A stretch of 64,000 nt of DNA from Bacillus sp. ISL-7. Lineage in GTDB: Bacteria; Bacillota; Bacilli; Bacillales_B; DSM-18226. The notes under the pieces were generated by a model. That model was not told the DNA's origin, ran no database searches, and worked only from the letters and a program-made list of their open reading frames with translations. The position numbers were made by a program, and so were the translations under genes. Shown piece by piece: positions 45,276 to 55,548 of the stretch. Positions within the stretch are counted from its first letter, which is position 1. The number at the start of each line of letters is the position of its first letter. The stretch is taken from assembly GCF_018613065.1 (NCBI RefSeq), contig NZ_JAGGQW010000035.1:236974-300973 (forward strand), written 5' to 3'.

Positions 45276-45541
45276 AGGTTTTCCCCCTCTAGAATCATTG
45301 TGTTCTGAAGCTGCTGAAGCTGGAGTCTCATTCTATGGAGTTGGTCCCTTTGCTGCGAATTAGCACTTTGGGCCATTTTAGCAATGTCCAGATAAGTATC
45401 TTCAAGCTGTTGCAGTGCCTTTGTGTAATCATCATCATTATAATGCTCTTGAAGGCTGCTTTGTTTGTACTGTTCCTCGGCATAGCGAATTGCATCCTCA
45501 ACCTGCTGCATTAAGTTGTCCATTGAGTCGCGAGTAGCCAT
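45272..45541 (-). CDS. ytzC: DUF2524 protein YtzC
   Basis: 89-aa all-helical protein (MATRDSMDNLMQQVEDAI, coiled-coil-like middle, RMRLQLQQLQNTMI). ATG at 45541 follows AAGGGGG; a longer frame start at 45622 is not supported. Family DUF2524, found in spore-forming bacilli; role unknown. Co-translated with the 59-aa gene. Confidence 0.85.
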   Translation of the reverse strand: MATRDSMDNLMQQVEDAIRYAEEQYKQSSLQEHYNDDDYTKALQQLEDTYLDIAKMAQSANSQQRDQLHRMRLQLQQLQNTMILEGENL

Positions 45542-45756
45542 CTTTAGAACCCCCTTCTGTAATAACTCAATCCCCTTGAATCTATAGAAGCATAATGCTT
45601 CATTTCTTATTGTGTTCTCCATTCTTTTTCCTATAACATAAACAGTTGGATAAATTTTACCAACCCTGTCCGTTAATAATTACATTTGGATAAGCTTGTC
45701 ACATCGTGATAAAATTGATGTTATGTCTTTTACTTTTTATAAAGGAGGTTTTCTGA

Positions 45757-46713
45757 TTGATTCAGACTAGACCTTTTCCATATGCTTCTGATGATAAACG
45801 TTACCATACATGGAATTACCACCTTCGTGGGCAATTTGGTCATAAGGTGTTTAAGGTTGCACTCGACGGGGGTTTTGACTGCCCGAACCGTGACGGCACT
45901 GTGGCACACGGGGGATGCACATTTTGTAGTGCTTCCGGATCAGGTGATTTTGCTGGTAATCGCGTGGAAACCTTGGAAACACAATTTAACGAAATAAAAG
46001 AAAAAATGCACACGAAATGGAAAGATGGCAAATATATGGCCTACTTTCAGGCATTTACAAATACCCATGCACCTGTAGATGTTCTCCGCGAAAAATACGA
46101 ATCAGTTCTAAATCAGGAAGGCGTAGTGGGTTTATCAATCGCCACTCGTCCTGATTGTCTGCCCGATGATGTGGTCGAGTATTTAGCGGAATTAAACCAA
46201 CGCACCTATTTATGGGTTGAATTAGGGCTTCAAACGGTTCATGAGCGGACTGCCTCACTTATTAATCGTGCCCATGACTTTCAGTGCTATAAAGACGGCG
46301 TTACTAAGCTTAGGAAACATGGCATTCGCATCTGCTCTCACATCATTAATGGTCTGCCGCTTGAATCATATGACATGATGATGGAAACAGCGCATGAAGT
46401 TGCCAAGTTAGACGTGCAAGGAATAAAGATTCATTTGCTTCATTTGTTAAAAGGAACGCCCATGGTCAAGCAATATGAAAAAGGAATACTTGAGTTTCTG
46501 TCCCAGGAAGACTATGTAAACTTAGTATGTGACCAATTAGAAATTTTACCACCAGAAATGATTGTTCACCGAATCACAGGAGACGGACCAATTGACTTAA
46601 TGGTTGGACCCATGTGGAGTGTAAACAAGTGGGAAGTCTTAAATGCGATTGATGCTAAAATGAAAGAAAGGAACAGTTGGCAGGGTAAATTTTATCAGGG
46701 GAACTTGGTGTAG
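45757..46713 (+). CDS. ytqA: Radical SAM protein YtqA (TIGR01212 family)
   Basis: 318-aa radical SAM enzyme. Cysteines 42, 54 and 57 in CPNRDGTVAHGGCTFC form a CX11CX2C cluster site, differing from the usual CX3CX2C but standard for this family. TTG start at 45757 follows AAAGGAGG. In B. subtilis the ytqA-ytqB pair acts on tRNA wobble uridine side chains or is co-inherited with such enzymes (function of YtqA itself uncertain). Five bases upstream of mnmM, so one operon. Confidence 0.9.
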   Translation: MIQTRPFPYASDDKRYHTWNYHLRGQFGHKVFKVALDGGFDCPNRDGTVAHGGCTFCSASGSGDFAGNRVETLETQFNEIKEKMHTKWKDGKYMAYFQAFTNTHAPVDVLREKYESVLNQEGVVGLSIATRPDCLPDDVVEYLAELNQRTYLWVELGLQTVHERTASLINRAHDFQCYKDGVTKLRKHGIRICSHIINGLPLESYDMMMETAHEVAKLDVQGIKIHLLHLLKGTPMVKQYEKGILEFLSQEDYVNLVCDQLEILPPEMIVHRITGDGPIDLMVGPMWSVNKWEVLNAIDAKMKERNSWQGKFYQGNLV

Positions 46714-46718
46714 TAACA

Positions 46719-47291
46719 ATGAACATAGATAAGATTCTTCCATTTGCGAAAAGTCTACTCATTAAAGCGGTTAAACCTGGGGATGTCGTTATTGATGCGA
46801 CAGTAGGAAATGGCTATGATACTGTTTTCTTAGCAGAGCTTGTTGGTGAATCAGGGCAAGTATTTGGATTTGATATTCAGAATGAAGCCATTGTTGCCAG
46901 CAAGGAACGTCTGAAACAGAAGTGCATGTTAGAGCGAGTCACGATTTTTCATTCAGGTCATGAACATCTATCCCAATTGATTCCCGACATCCATCACGGT
47001 AAGATTTCAGGTGCAATTTTTAACTTAGGTTATCTTCCTGGCAGTGATAAAGCAATTGTAACCCGTCCTAAAACAACGATTGCTGCCATTCAACAACTAT
47101 TAGAGATCATGGCACCTGAAGGAATCATCGTGCTTGTTATTTATCATGGTCACAAAGGCGGTGCCGAGGAGCGTGATTCTTTGCTTGCCTATTGCCAGCA
47201 AATGGACCAGAAAACGGCACATGTGCTCCAATACCAATTTATTAATCAACAAAATCATCCAGCATTTATTATTGCGATTGAAAAAATATAA
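46719..47291 (+). CDS. mnmM: tRNA mnm5s2U34-type methyltransferase MnmM (YtqB)
   Basis: 190-aa class I SAM methyltransferase with DATVGNGYDT as SAM loop and a conserved FNLGYLPGSDK motif. B. subtilis YtqB has been identified as MnmM, making the final methyl transfer on 5-aminomethyluridine at tRNA position 34. The ATG is preceded by a weaker site near the end of ytqA, consistent with coupling. Confidence 0.9.
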   Translation: MNIDKILPFAKSLLIKAVKPGDVVIDATVGNGYDTVFLAELVGESGQVFGFDIQNEAIVASKERLKQKCMLERVTIFHSGHEHLSQLIPDIHHGKISGAIFNLGYLPGSDKAIVTRPKTTIAAIQQLLEIMAPEGIIVLVIYHGHKGGAEERDSLLAYCQQMDQKTAHVLQYQFINQQNHPAFIIAIEKI

Positions 47292-47293
47292 CT

Positions 47294-47319
47294 AACCAGG
47301 CTCGCGCCTGGTTTATTTT
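47294..47319. terminator. Bidirectional terminator mnmM/ytpB
   Basis: AACCAGGC / GCCTGGTT stem with a four-base loop, then TATTTTG; overlaps the ytpB stop. Confidence 0.75.
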
Positions 47320-48407
47320 GTCATTAACCTTGTTACAAATGCCGGTACTGATTTTTGCACAGAACGGTAGGCAAGACCATTGAAATAAAAGAAATAGCTA
47401 ATCCAGCCGCCCGACTTGATAATGCCTTTTGCCAGTTTACGGACGTTTTTCTGTTTGCGGACCTTGGCATCTGATAAATAAATTCCTAACAGACCACGAT
47501 TAATCAGGCGATGGAAGTTCTTATGCGGAAGGTATTCCGTGTGCCGGTCAGCTTCAACCACAAAATGCTTCAACCGCTGAAAAAGTTTTTCCTCACTTTG
47601 ATAATAGGAACAAAAATTCAAGTCCCCTCCCGCGATGTCCTCCTCTTGATCAATAAAATAATCCAATAAAATATGTAAGCCCTGAATATATGGAAAGTAC
47701 CCATTCCTGATATTTTCTGCATCACTCAGCTGAAAATCATCACGAAGCGCATAGGATATGAGGCAAAAAATTCCTAAGGTAGAACCGGAACATGCCGAGA
47801 ATTCATACCATTCCATTTCAGGCAGCTGGTATTGGTTGGTTTGAAACCATTTTTCAAGACGAGGGACTCTCTCCTCTTGAGTTACATGCTTGTGAATTTG
47901 TAAATCACAATAGTATTGGCAAAGCTCAAGCAAGTAATCTTTGATTCCATCATAATTATTTACTTCTCTTAAGACAGAACGACAGGTTTCCGATAAATCA
48001 TACAAATAATTATCATCATCCTGATCCACGCGGAGCCGGTAATAGTTTTTTTTGCCAGCCTGTAGAACAAATGCATCTGACATCGATTCATGGAGTGCTG
48101 CAAAATCCTCAGGATCAAGGGAGGTACTTCTGTCACAAAGATTATCTAGATAATCACTGATGGTTTGATAGGCAACGATAAATTTTATGGCTTTTTTATA
48201 GTCCTCTTTAGCAGTTAGTGCGAGGATGGCTCCACCTTCACAATGGAATGTTTTATGCTCAATGCTTGCGAGAGCTTGGGTTCTTAGCTCCGCATTCGGA
48301 ATGTTTTCAGCACGGCTTTTCCAATAAGCCAATTCTTTGTGTACTGCTGGAAGTATTTTGCGATATACCCTAGACATAAGGGTGATTGGCATCATTGAAA
48401 CCGACAA
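47313..48407 (-). CDS. ytpB: Tetraprenyl-beta-curcumene synthase (YtpB family)
   Basis: 364-aa DUF2600 terpene synthase that cyclises a C35 prenyl diphosphate to a sesquarterpene in bacilli. It is all-helical, with Asp-rich stretches DYLDN and DDDNYLYDLSE that could bind Mg-diphosphate, and a C-terminal GGDLNFCSYY. Starts TTG (MSVSMMPITLM, aligning with YtpB length) or ATG at 48395; the ribosome site AGAAAGG suits the latter. Five bases after ytpA, so co-transcribed. Confidence 0.88.
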   Translation of the reverse strand: MSVSMMPITLMSRVYRKILPAVHKELAYWKSRAENIPNAELRTQALASIEHKTFHCEGGAILALTAKEDYKKAIKFIVAYQTISDYLDNLCDRSTSLDPEDFAALHESMSDAFVLQAGKKNYYRLRVDQDDDNYLYDLSETCRSVLREVNNYDGIKDYLLELCQYYCDLQIHKHVTQEERVPRLEKWFQTNQYQLPEMEWYEFSACSGSTLGIFCLISYALRDDFQLSDAENIRNGYFPYIQGLHILLDYFIDQEEDIAGGDLNFCSYYQSEEKLFQRLKHFVVEADRHTEYLPHKNFHRLINRGLLGIYLSDAKVRKQKNVRKLAKGIIKSGGWISYFFYFNGLAYRSVQKSVPAFVTRLMTK

Positions 48408-48412
48408 CCTTT

Positions 48413-49216
48413 CTAAACAATATAACCTATTGCTTTTAATTGACTTAAAACAAAATCCTTTGCATACTCAAATACCTCTTCCCGCTCTGGTTCATTAAAG
48501 ATTTCATGGTAACATTTCGGCCATTCCTTAAATCTTTTTTCAGATAATGGAACATGATTGAACCATTCTTTTACGGTGCCTTTATTTACAATTTTGTCAT
48601 CTCCACCTTGCATGACAAGCATGGGAATATCCTGTATTTTTTCAAGGTCTTGAAATGCCTCTTTTATCGCCCCTACCAGTTCCCGATACCATCTGATCGA
48701 TACCTTGGTAATATAGAGAGTATCATTTGAATCGGCTTCCCTTACTTCTTCGTTTCTTGTCGCCATTTGGACCGTCAATCCGGAATTCATCCGTAGTGAA
48801 GGGAAAACCACATTCAGACCATGCGATAGAATATCTAAAAATTTTGAAGGGGTATGAACTAACCCTAAACATGGGGAAGAAAGAATGACTCCAGCAATAT
48901 TCAATCTTTCTTCCTGTAATAGACGGATTGAGATCAAGCCGCCCATACTGTGACCAAGTAAAAAGACAGGTAAATCATAACGATAAGCAGCCTGTATCCA
49001 ATCTTTCACCTCGAAAATATATTCATCGAAGGAATTAATATGGCCGCGGTTTGCTCTTGTTGTCATCCCTTGCCCCGGAAGATCTGCCATAATGATATGG
49101 AATCCAGCCGAACGCCACATTTCAATCAGCCAGCCATAACGGCGATGATGTTCCATAGCTCCATGGACGATCACGATTACAGCCTTCGCTTCTCCTTCTG
49201 CTTCCCACTTCCACAT
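48413..49216 (-). CDS. ytpA: Alpha/beta hydrolase YtpA (lysophospholipase-like)
   Basis: 267-aa serine hydrolase with the nucleophile elbow LGHSMGGL, catalytic Asp in MLVMQGGDDKIVN and His near CYHEIFNEP. In B. subtilis YtpA makes bacilysocin (a phospholipid antibiotic) from membrane lipid. GGGGGG site before the ATG. First gene of ytpA-ytpB; linked synthesis of modified lipid and sesquarterpene is inference. Confidence 0.88.
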   Translation of the reverse strand: MWKWEAEGEAKAVIVIVHGAMEHHRRYGWLIEMWRSAGFHIIMADLPGQGMTTRANRGHINSFDEYIFEVKDWIQAAYRYDLPVFLLGHSMGGLISIRLLQEERLNIAGVILSSPCLGLVHTPSKFLDILSHGLNVVFPSLRMNSGLTVQMATRNEEVREADSNDTLYITKVSIRWYRELVGAIKEAFQDLEKIQDIPMLVMQGGDDKIVNKGTVKEWFNHVPLSEKRFKEWPKCYHEIFNEPEREEVFEYAKDFVLSQLKAIGYIV

Positions 49217-49362
49217 AGTTTTCCCCCCTGGAATTAGTAATTACCTATTGTTGGAAAGTTTCAAACTATCTTTAGTCCTTTTTTAATAAAAAAGACAAAT
49301 TTTTTGTGAATCACTTCATACTTCCGATAAAATAGAATCATCATGTAAAAGGAGCGAGAATA

Positions 49363-49875
49363 ATGATTTATCCATTTAAAGGGAAGTATCCCCGCATAGC
49401 TGATACTGCTTATATTGCCGACTATGTAACGATTACCGGTGATGTTGAGATTGGCGATGAATCAAGTGTTTGGTTTAACACCGTTATCAGAGGGGACGTA
49501 GCCCCAACCATTATTGGTAAGAAAGTAAATATACAAGATAATTCTATCTTACACCAAAGCCCCAATAACCCGCTAATTTTAGAAGATGAAGTAACGATTG
49601 GTCATCAGGTTATTCTACACAGTTGTATCATTCGAAAAAAAGCGTTAATAGGAATGGGTTCCATCATTCTTGATAATGCTGAAATCGGCGAGGGTGCTTT
49701 TATTGGAGCCGGCAGTCTGGTTCCGCAAGGGAAAAAAATTCCCCCTAATACCTTAGCATTTGGCAGACCGGCAAAAGTTATTAGAGAATTAACACCAGAA
49801 GACATAAAAGATATGGTAAGAATCTCTACAGAATATGCAGAAAAGGGACAATATTATAAGTCACTTCAAAAATAA
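49363..49875 (+). CDS. ytoA: Gamma-class carbonic anhydrase-like hexapeptide protein YtoA
   Basis: 170-aa left-handed beta-helix protein with hexapeptide repeats (V-TITGDVEIGDESSVWFNTVIRGD style). Three metal-ligand histidines are seen in SILHQSP, TIGHQVILHS. Usual length for YrdA/CaiE-like proteins, many of which lack activity. AAAGGAG precedes the ATG. Confidence 0.88.
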   Translation: MIYPFKGKYPRIADTAYIADYVTITGDVEIGDESSVWFNTVIRGDVAPTIIGKKVNIQDNSILHQSPNNPLILEDEVTIGHQVILHSCIIRKKALIGMGSIILDNAEIGEGAFIGAGSLVPQGKKIPPNTLAFGRPAKVIRELTPEDIKDMVRISTEYAEKGQYYKSLQK

Positions 49876-49882
49876 AAAAAGC

Positions 49883-49911
49883 AAAAGCACCCAAGAAATT
49901 TGGGTGCTTTT
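49883..49911. terminator. Bidirectional terminator ytoA/asnB
   Basis: AAAAGCACCCAA / TTGGGTGCTTTT, five-base loop. Confidence 0.85.
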
Positions 49912-49915
49912 ACGA

Positions 49916-51820
49916 TTAATTTTTCGATGTTTGCAGGGCCTTTTCTAGTGCGTAATCACGTTGAAAGGAATAGATATCTTCAACATATACTTGATGCCAT
50001 ACCATGAACATCAGCACAGTCCAAATCTTCCTGCTGTTATCGGCTTTACCTTGGCAATGGTCTTCAAGCAATTGAAGCACATATGATTTATTGATCAAAT
50101 GATCCGTATTGCTTTCGCGGATGATCTTCTTCGCCCATTCGTTCATTTCATCCTTTAACCAATGACGGATTGGTACAGGGAACCCTAGTTTCTTCCGATC
50201 AAGTACATGGGCAGGTACAACACCTTCGGCTGCTTTACGTAAGATATACTTCGTCGTTCCATGCACTGTTTTCAGGCTGGTCGGAATTTTTGATGCCACT
50301 TCGAAGACCGCTTTATCAAGGAATGGCACACGAAGTTCTAAGGAATGAGCCATCGTCATTTTATCGGCCTTCAGCAAAATATCGCCGCGCATCCATGTAT
50401 GGATATCAATATACTGCATCCGGTCAACAGGATCATAACCACGCGATTCAGCGTAAAGCGGCTTAGTTATATCAGTGTAATCTAATCCCTCACGATAGAC
50501 ATTTAGTAGTTCGCGCTTTTCTTCTTCGGTAAACATTTTCGCATTACCAATGTAACGTTCTTCCATTGGAGTTACACCGCGTTCGATAAAGCTTTTTCCT
50601 CTCATTCCCTCAGGCATCATACCCGCTATCCCTTTTAAAAGCACTTTTCCTGCTCTCGGAATTTTATTAAACACCTCTAAGGATTGCGGCTCGTGATAAA
50701 TATTGTAGCCGCCAAATAATTCATCTGCACCTTCACCTGAAAGAACAACGGTTACGTGCTTTCTCGCTTCACGGGCAACAAAATAAAGCGGGACACAAGC
50801 AGGGTCTGCCAGCGGATCATCCATATGCCACATAATTTTTGGAATTTCATTCATATATTCCTGCGGTGAAATCACATAGCTGATATTTTCGACACCAAGC
50901 TTCTCAGCTGTCTCTTTTGCGACATCAATTTCACTGAATCCATTATGCTCAAAACCTACCGAAAAGGTTTTAATCGCAGGGTGATATTCTTTTGCAATCG
51001 ATGCAATAATCGAAGAATCAATCCCGCCAGAAAGGAATGAGCCTACTGGAACATCACTGCGCATGTGCATTTTTACAGAATCGAACAGGACATCTTTAAT
51101 TTCCTTGATAAAGTCAGGCTCTGATTTGTGAACTGGTTTAAAGTGTGCTTTCCAATATCTTTTGATTTCCATTGGTGAGCCAATCTTTTTGGTAAAAAAA
51201 TGACCTGGCTCTAATTTCTTAATACCATCAGACATGGTGGTTGGTTCAGGAACAAATTGGTAGGTCAAATAATGCTGCAAGGAATCATAGTTAATAACAT
51301 CATTTTCGAGCCCCAATAGAATACTCTTTTTCTCAGAGGCAAAAAATGTTCTTTCACCATCTTCAAAATAAAAAAACGGTTTAATCCCGAACGGATCACG
51401 CGCGCCATAAAGAGTTTGTTCTTGTTTATCCCAGATGACAAAGGAGAACATTCCGCGTAGTTTTTCGACGGCTTTTTCCTTCAAATGGCTGTAGAGTGCA
51501 ATAATAACCTCGGTATCAGAGCTAGTTGAAAAGGTTAATCCTTCGCTCAATAGTTCCTCGCGCAGTTCCACATAGTTATAAACTTCACCATTAAAGATAA
51601 TCCAATATCGTTCATTTTCATACGTAAGCGGTTGATGACCACTCTCAATATCAATGATACTTAAACGGCGGAACCCAAATTGGATATGATCATCATAATA
51701 AAAACCATCATCATCCGGCCCGCGATGAGTTATAATATCGTTCATATTTTTAAATTGTTGTTTTTGCTCATCACTATAGTTTTGTGTTTTGTCGTGTACA
51801 CAACCGATAAAACCACACAT
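49916..51820 (-). CDS. asnB: Asparagine synthase (glutamine-hydrolysing)
   Basis: 634-aa enzyme making Asn from Asp, Gln and ATP. Starting at 51820 places the glutaminase nucleophile Cys as residue 2 (MCGFIGC), which the mature enzyme needs; the frame-start at 51832 would not. GAGGTGAAG lies upstream. Synthetase domain has SGGIDSS (ATP loop) and GEGADELFGGY. Length typical for B. subtilis AsnB. Next to metK, as in B. subtilis. Confidence 0.96.
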   Translation of the reverse strand: MCGFIGCVHDKTQNYSDEQKQQFKNMNDIITHRGPDDDGFYYDDHIQFGFRRLSIIDIESGHQPLTYENERYWIIFNGEVYNYVELREELLSEGLTFSTSSDTEVIIALYSHLKEKAVEKLRGMFSFVIWDKQEQTLYGARDPFGIKPFFYFEDGERTFFASEKKSILLGLENDVINYDSLQHYLTYQFVPEPTTMSDGIKKLEPGHFFTKKIGSPMEIKRYWKAHFKPVHKSEPDFIKEIKDVLFDSVKMHMRSDVPVGSFLSGGIDSSIIASIAKEYHPAIKTFSVGFEHNGFSEIDVAKETAEKLGVENISYVISPQEYMNEIPKIMWHMDDPLADPACVPLYFVAREARKHVTVVLSGEGADELFGGYNIYHEPQSLEVFNKIPRAGKVLLKGIAGMMPEGMRGKSFIERGVTPMEERYIGNAKMFTEEEKRELLNVYREGLDYTDITKPLYAESRGYDPVDRMQYIDIHTWMRGDILLKADKMTMAHSLELRVPFLDKAVFEVASKIPTSLKTVHGTTKYILRKAAEGVVPAHVLDRKKLGFPVPIRHWLKDEMNEWAKKIIRESNTDHLINKSYVLQLLEDHCQGKADNSRKIWTVLMFMVWHQVYVEDIYSFQRDYALEKALQTSKN

Positions 51821-51861
51821 TATGTACTTCACCTCATTCTAAATATCCTTTAAAAGGACGT

Positions 51862-51900
51862 ATTGCTCCAATGCGCAAACGCCTTGCGCTGGTGCTAGAC
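51862..51900. repeat. Short dispersed-repeat fragment upstream of asnB
   Basis: Read on the minus strand it starts GTCTAGCACCAGCGCAAGGC, resembling GTCCAGCTCCAGCGCCCTAG of the larger element at 55549. It contains GCGCAA / TTGCGC. The 267 bases between asnB and metK hold nothing else but the metK terminator. Confidence 0.5.
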
Positions 51901-52064
51901 AGAAAAACATACTCTCTAATACTACCACTTTTTTTATTAAAATTGCACTGTGAACAATAGGCAAATTAATTATCATCATTTTTTACTTCTTTTGACCTGC
52001 CTAAACATTACATTTTATTCACTAATTGAATTACTATACAGGTAAATAGACGGAGAAATAAAAA

Positions 52065-52094
52065 CGGGAGCTACATGTAGAATGTAACCCCCAT
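52065..52094 (-). terminator. Terminator after metK
   Basis: Minus strand: GGGGGTTAC, nine-base loop, GTAGCTCCC, then TTTTTAT. Confidence 0.7.
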
Positions 52095-52100
52095 AACGTT

Positions 52101-53300
52101 TTATAGATTTGCTTGTTGGCGTAATGTATCTACTTTATCTGTGCGCTCCCAAGGAAGATCCACATCTGTACGGCCAAAATGACCATAAGCTGCTGTTTGT
52201 TGGTAAATTGGGCGACGAAGATCCAACATATTAATGATACCTGCAGGACGAAGGTCGAAGTTTTCACTTACTAAATCAACTAACACGTCCTCGCTCACTT
52301 TACCTGTCCCAAACGTATCAACTGCAATCGAAACGGGTCTAGCAACTCCAATTGCATAGGCAAGTTGAACTTCTACCTTATCAGCAAGGCCAGCAGCAAC
52401 GATATTTTTGGCAACATAACGTGCGGCGTAGGCAGCTGAACGGTCCACTTTTGTAGGATCCTTACCAGAGAATGCACCACCGCCATGGCGAGCATATCCA
52501 CCATACGTATCTACGATGATTTTACGGCCTGTTAAGCCAGCATCCCCTTGTGGTCCGCCAATAACGAAACGGCCGGTTGGATTAATAAAGTATTTTGTCT
52601 TTTCATCGATTAATTCTTTTGGAACTACCGGATTAATAACATATTCCTTCAAGTTACGTTGAATTTGCTCTAATTCAACTTCAGGATTGTGTTGAGTGGA
52701 AATAACAATCGTATCAATGCGTACTGGTTTATCGTTCTCATCATATTCAACCGTTACTTGTGTTTTTCCGTCTGGACGTAAGTAATCAAGAACCTTATCT
52801 TTACGTACTTCTGTTAAACGGCGAGCAAGTTTGTGCGCTAGTGAAATAGGAAGAGGCATAAGCTCTTTTGTTTCATTACAAGCAAAACCAAACATTAAAC
52901 CTTGGTCCCCTGCACCAATTGCTTCGATTTGTTCATCAGACATTTGACCTTCACGCGCTTCCAAAGCTTGGTCAACACCCATGGCGATATCTGGAGACTG
53001 TTCATCAATAGATGTTAAAACAGCACAGGTTTCTGAGTCAAAACCGAATTTCGCGCGATTGTAGCCGATGTTTTTAATCGTTTCACGCACAATTTTTGGA
53101 ATATCCACGTAGGTAGATGTGGTGATTTCTCCTGCTACTAGCACTAGTCCTGTTGTTACTGAAGTTTCAGCCGCAACACGGGCATTAGCATCCCTTGCTA
53201 AAATAGCATCTAAAATGGAATCAGAAATTTGGTCACAGATCTTATCAGGATGACCCTCAGTAACTGATTCAGAAGTGAACAAACGACGTTTTGTTGACAT
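52101..53300 (-). CDS. metK: S-adenosylmethionine synthase
   Basis: 399-aa enzyme making SAM from Met and ATP. Motifs: [20 protein letters not shown] at the N-terminus, [10 protein letters not shown] near 117 and [16 protein letters not shown] near 270. GGAGG site before the ATG. Under SAM-I riboswitch control and divergent from pckA, both as in B. subtilis. Confidence 0.97.
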   Translation of the reverse strand: MSTKRRLFTSESVTEGHPDKICDQISDSILDAILARDANARVAAETSVTTGLVLVAGEITTSTYVDIPKIVRETIKNIGYNRAKFGFDSETCAVLTSIDEQSPDIAMGVDQALEAREGQMSDEQIEAIGAGDQGLMFGFACNETKELMPLPISLAHKLARRLTEVRKDKVLDYLRPDGKTQVTVEYDENDKPVRIDTIVISTQHNPEVELEQIQRNLKEYVINPVVPKELIDEKTKYFINPTGRFVIGGPQGDAGLTGRKIIVDTYGGYARHGGGAFSGKDPTKVDRSAAYAARYVAKNIVAAGLADKVEVQLAYAIGVARPVSIAVDTFGTGKVSEDVLVDLVSENFDLRPAGIINMLDLRRPIYQQTAAYGHFGRTDVDLPWERTDKVDTLRQQANL

Positions 53301-53460
53301 CTGAATTCCTCCTATAATATGAGATAATCGAGGTTTTAGAAAGGTTACAGGAATACTTCCTTAAACATCGAGAATTTGATACGGTACTCATTCCCTTAGT
53401 ATGTAATTAACAAAGGATTTTTATTAGAGACTCTTTTCATAAAGGACTTATACAAAACAA

Positions 53461-53645
53461 AAAACCTTACCAGAGAGGAAAGGTTGTTCCGGGCCTTTCG
53501 CTCTTATCGTTCAAGGTCAAAGCCTTGCGTCAGATTAGCACCTTCGCATCCTGAAAAGGACCTTTTAAGTGGTCAATCTTTTCATACTGCAGGTTGCTGG
53601 GTTTCATTGGGCCTGTCCCTCCACCAGCTCAGGATAAGAGAGTAT
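53461..53645 (-). promoter_or_regulatory. SAM-I (S-box) riboswitch of metK
   Basis: Minus-strand leader with all S-box hallmarks: CTTATCCTGAGCTGGTGGAGGG (split), GGCCCAATGAAACCC, GCAACC, AAGGTGCTAAT, and a terminal AACCTT / AAGGTT hairpin with T run at 53461-53488. SAM binding should favour termination. Confidence 0.95.
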
Positions 53646-53827
53646 CCGTTCAAATTAGAATAATATCACACTGCCCAACAATGTCAATGAATTTTTTAAG
53701 AAATGTTTTTCAACAAAATGGGAAATATACGAAATATGTTAGTTTCTTTTATAAATTTTTTTTATATCTTCAATTAAAGTTTTATAATATATAAATCCAG
53801 TTAAATAGGATACATCAATTCAGCTAA

Positions 53828-53838
53828 TGTGTTATACT
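53828..53838 (+). promoter_or_regulatory. CcpN-like box overlapping the pckA -10 region
   Basis: TGTGTTATACT matches the CcpN operator TRTGHYATAYW at every position and includes a TATACT -10-like box, 49 bases before the pckA start. CcpN represses pckA on glycolytic carbon in B. subtilis; CcpN is not in this window. Confidence 0.65.
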
Positions 53839-53886
53839 TTTTATATTATTAACAATCTAAAAACAAATAAAGGAAGGTCTCATTAA

Positions 53887-55473
53887 ATGAATTCTGTTGA
53901 TACTCCTAATGAATTAAATCAATTGTTAAATGAAAGTCATGTTCATGTGCAATTATCTGTTCCTCAATTAGTTGAGAAAGTCTTAACCCGTCATGAAGGA
54001 GCATTAACTTCTACGGGAGCAATTAGTGTCGCTACTGGAAAGTATACTGGCCGGTCTCCACAGGATAAATTCATTGTTTTAGAAGATTCAACTAAAGACA
54101 AAATTGAATGGGGCACGACCAATCAACCAATTTCAGAACCGGTTTTTACAAAGCTTTATCAAAAGGTCATTAATTATTTACAACAGAAAAATGAGATCTT
54201 TGTTTTTAAAGGATTTGCGGGTGCTGATAAAAAATCACGTTTATCCATCCAGGTGGTAAATGAATTAGCGTGGCAAAATTTATTTGTACACCAGTTATTT
54301 ATTCGCCCGTCGGATGCTGAACTACTTACCCATGATGCTGGATTTACCGTTATTTCTGCACCTAATTTCAAGGCAGATCCGGCTATCGATGGTACCAACT
54401 CGGAAGCATTTATTATGATTTCTTTTGAAAAAAGAATTGTTTTAATAGGTGGTACAGAATACGCAGGGGAAATGAAAAAGTCAATTTTTTCTGTAATGAA
54501 TTATTTACTGCCTGAAAACAATATTTTTTCGATGCACTGTTCTGCCAATGTTGGGATTGAAGGCGATGTTGCTTTATTCTTTGGCTTGTCTGGAACTGGC
54601 AAAACAACCTTATCAGCGGATTCCAATCGTCGATTAATTGGTGATGATGAGCACGGTTGGTCCTCTAATGGTGTCTTTAATATCGAGGGGGGCTGCTACG
54701 CAAAATGTATCAATCTTTCTCGTGAAAAGGAGCCACAAATCTTTGATGCCATCCGCTTTGGAACTGTCCTAGAAAATGTAACATTGAATCAGGAATCAAG
54801 AATCCCTGATTATGATGATGGAACGTTGACCGAAAATACACGTGCCGCTTATCCGATTCACGCAATTGATAATATTGTTCAACCAAGCGTCGCTGGCCAT
54901 CCAAATACGATTGTCTTTTTAACCGCTGATGCATTCGGAGTATTGCCTCCAATTTCAAAATTAACAAAGGAACAAGCAATGTATCACTTTTTAAGTGGCT
55001 ACACCTCAAAACTAGCCGGAACAGAGCGTGGAATAACGTCACCACAAGCTACCTTCTCCACTTGCTTTGGTGCTCCATTCCTGCCTCTGCCTGCGACTCG
55101 TTACGCAGATATGCTCGGTGAAAAAATACTTGAACACAATGCCAATGTTTTTCTAGTCAATACTGGCTGGACCGGCGGCGAATATGGGGTCGGTAATCGA
55201 ATGAAACTTACCTACACGCGCGCTATGGTTCAAGCTGCTCTTGAGGGAGAATTAAACCATGTGGAGACGGTCAAGGACGAGATCTTTGGATTAAATATTC
55301 CGCTCCATATTGCAGGTGTACCAGACGAAGTCCTACAGCCGATTAAAACTTGGTCGGATTCGCAAGCATATGAAAAGAAAGCAAAAGAATTAGCCGCAAA
55401 GTTCCGCGAAAACTTTAAAAAATTCACTAATGTTTCACGTGATATTGAAGAAAAAGGCGGACCAATAGCATAA
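53887..55473 (+). CDS. pckA: Phosphoenolpyruvate carboxykinase (ATP)
   Basis: 528-aa gluconeogenic enzyme converting oxaloacetate to PEP with ATP. P-loop [13 protein letters not shown] at about 233-245, the [18 protein letters not shown] metal site, and [15 protein letters not shown] near the C-terminus. AAGGAAGG lies before the ATG. A typical Bacillus length. Repressed by glucose, as suggested by the CcpN-like box. Confidence 0.97.
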   Translation: MNSVDTPNELNQLLNESHVHVQLSVPQLVEKVLTRHEGALTSTGAISVATGKYTGRSPQDKFIVLEDSTKDKIEWGTTNQPISEPVFTKLYQKVINYLQQKNEIFVFKGFAGADKKSRLSIQVVNELAWQNLFVHQLFIRPSDAELLTHDAGFTVISAPNFKADPAIDGTNSEAFIMISFEKRIVLIGGTEYAGEMKKSIFSVMNYLLPENNIFSMHCSANVGIEGDVALFFGLSGTGKTTLSADSNRRLIGDDEHGWSSNGVFNIEGGCYAKCINLSREKEPQIFDAIRFGTVLENVTLNQESRIPDYDDGTLTENTRAAYPIHAIDNIVQPSVAGHPNTIVFLTADAFGVLPPISKLTKEQAMYHFLSGYTSKLAGTERGITSPQATFSTCFGAPFLPLPATRYADMLGEKILEHNANVFLVNTGWTGGEYGVGNRMKLTYTRAMVQAALEGELNHVETVKDEIFGLNIPLHIAGVPDEVLQPIKTWSDSQAYEKKAKELAAKFRENFKKFTNVSRDIEEKGGPIA

Positions 55474-55476
55474 TAT

Positions 55477-55510
55477 AGAAAAGCCCATATCGATTCGATA
55501 TGGGCTTTCT
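55477..55510 (+). terminator. Terminator after pckA
   Basis: AGAAAAGCCCATATCG / CGATATGGGCTTTCT stem, three-base loop. Confidence 0.85.
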
Positions 55511-55548
55511 TACCAGATAAGAAGGTATAAATTTCGACTTTGAAAATT

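Noticed and set aside
54710..55045. 111-aa frame antisense to pckA
   Set aside because: Shadow of a highly conserved coding sequence.
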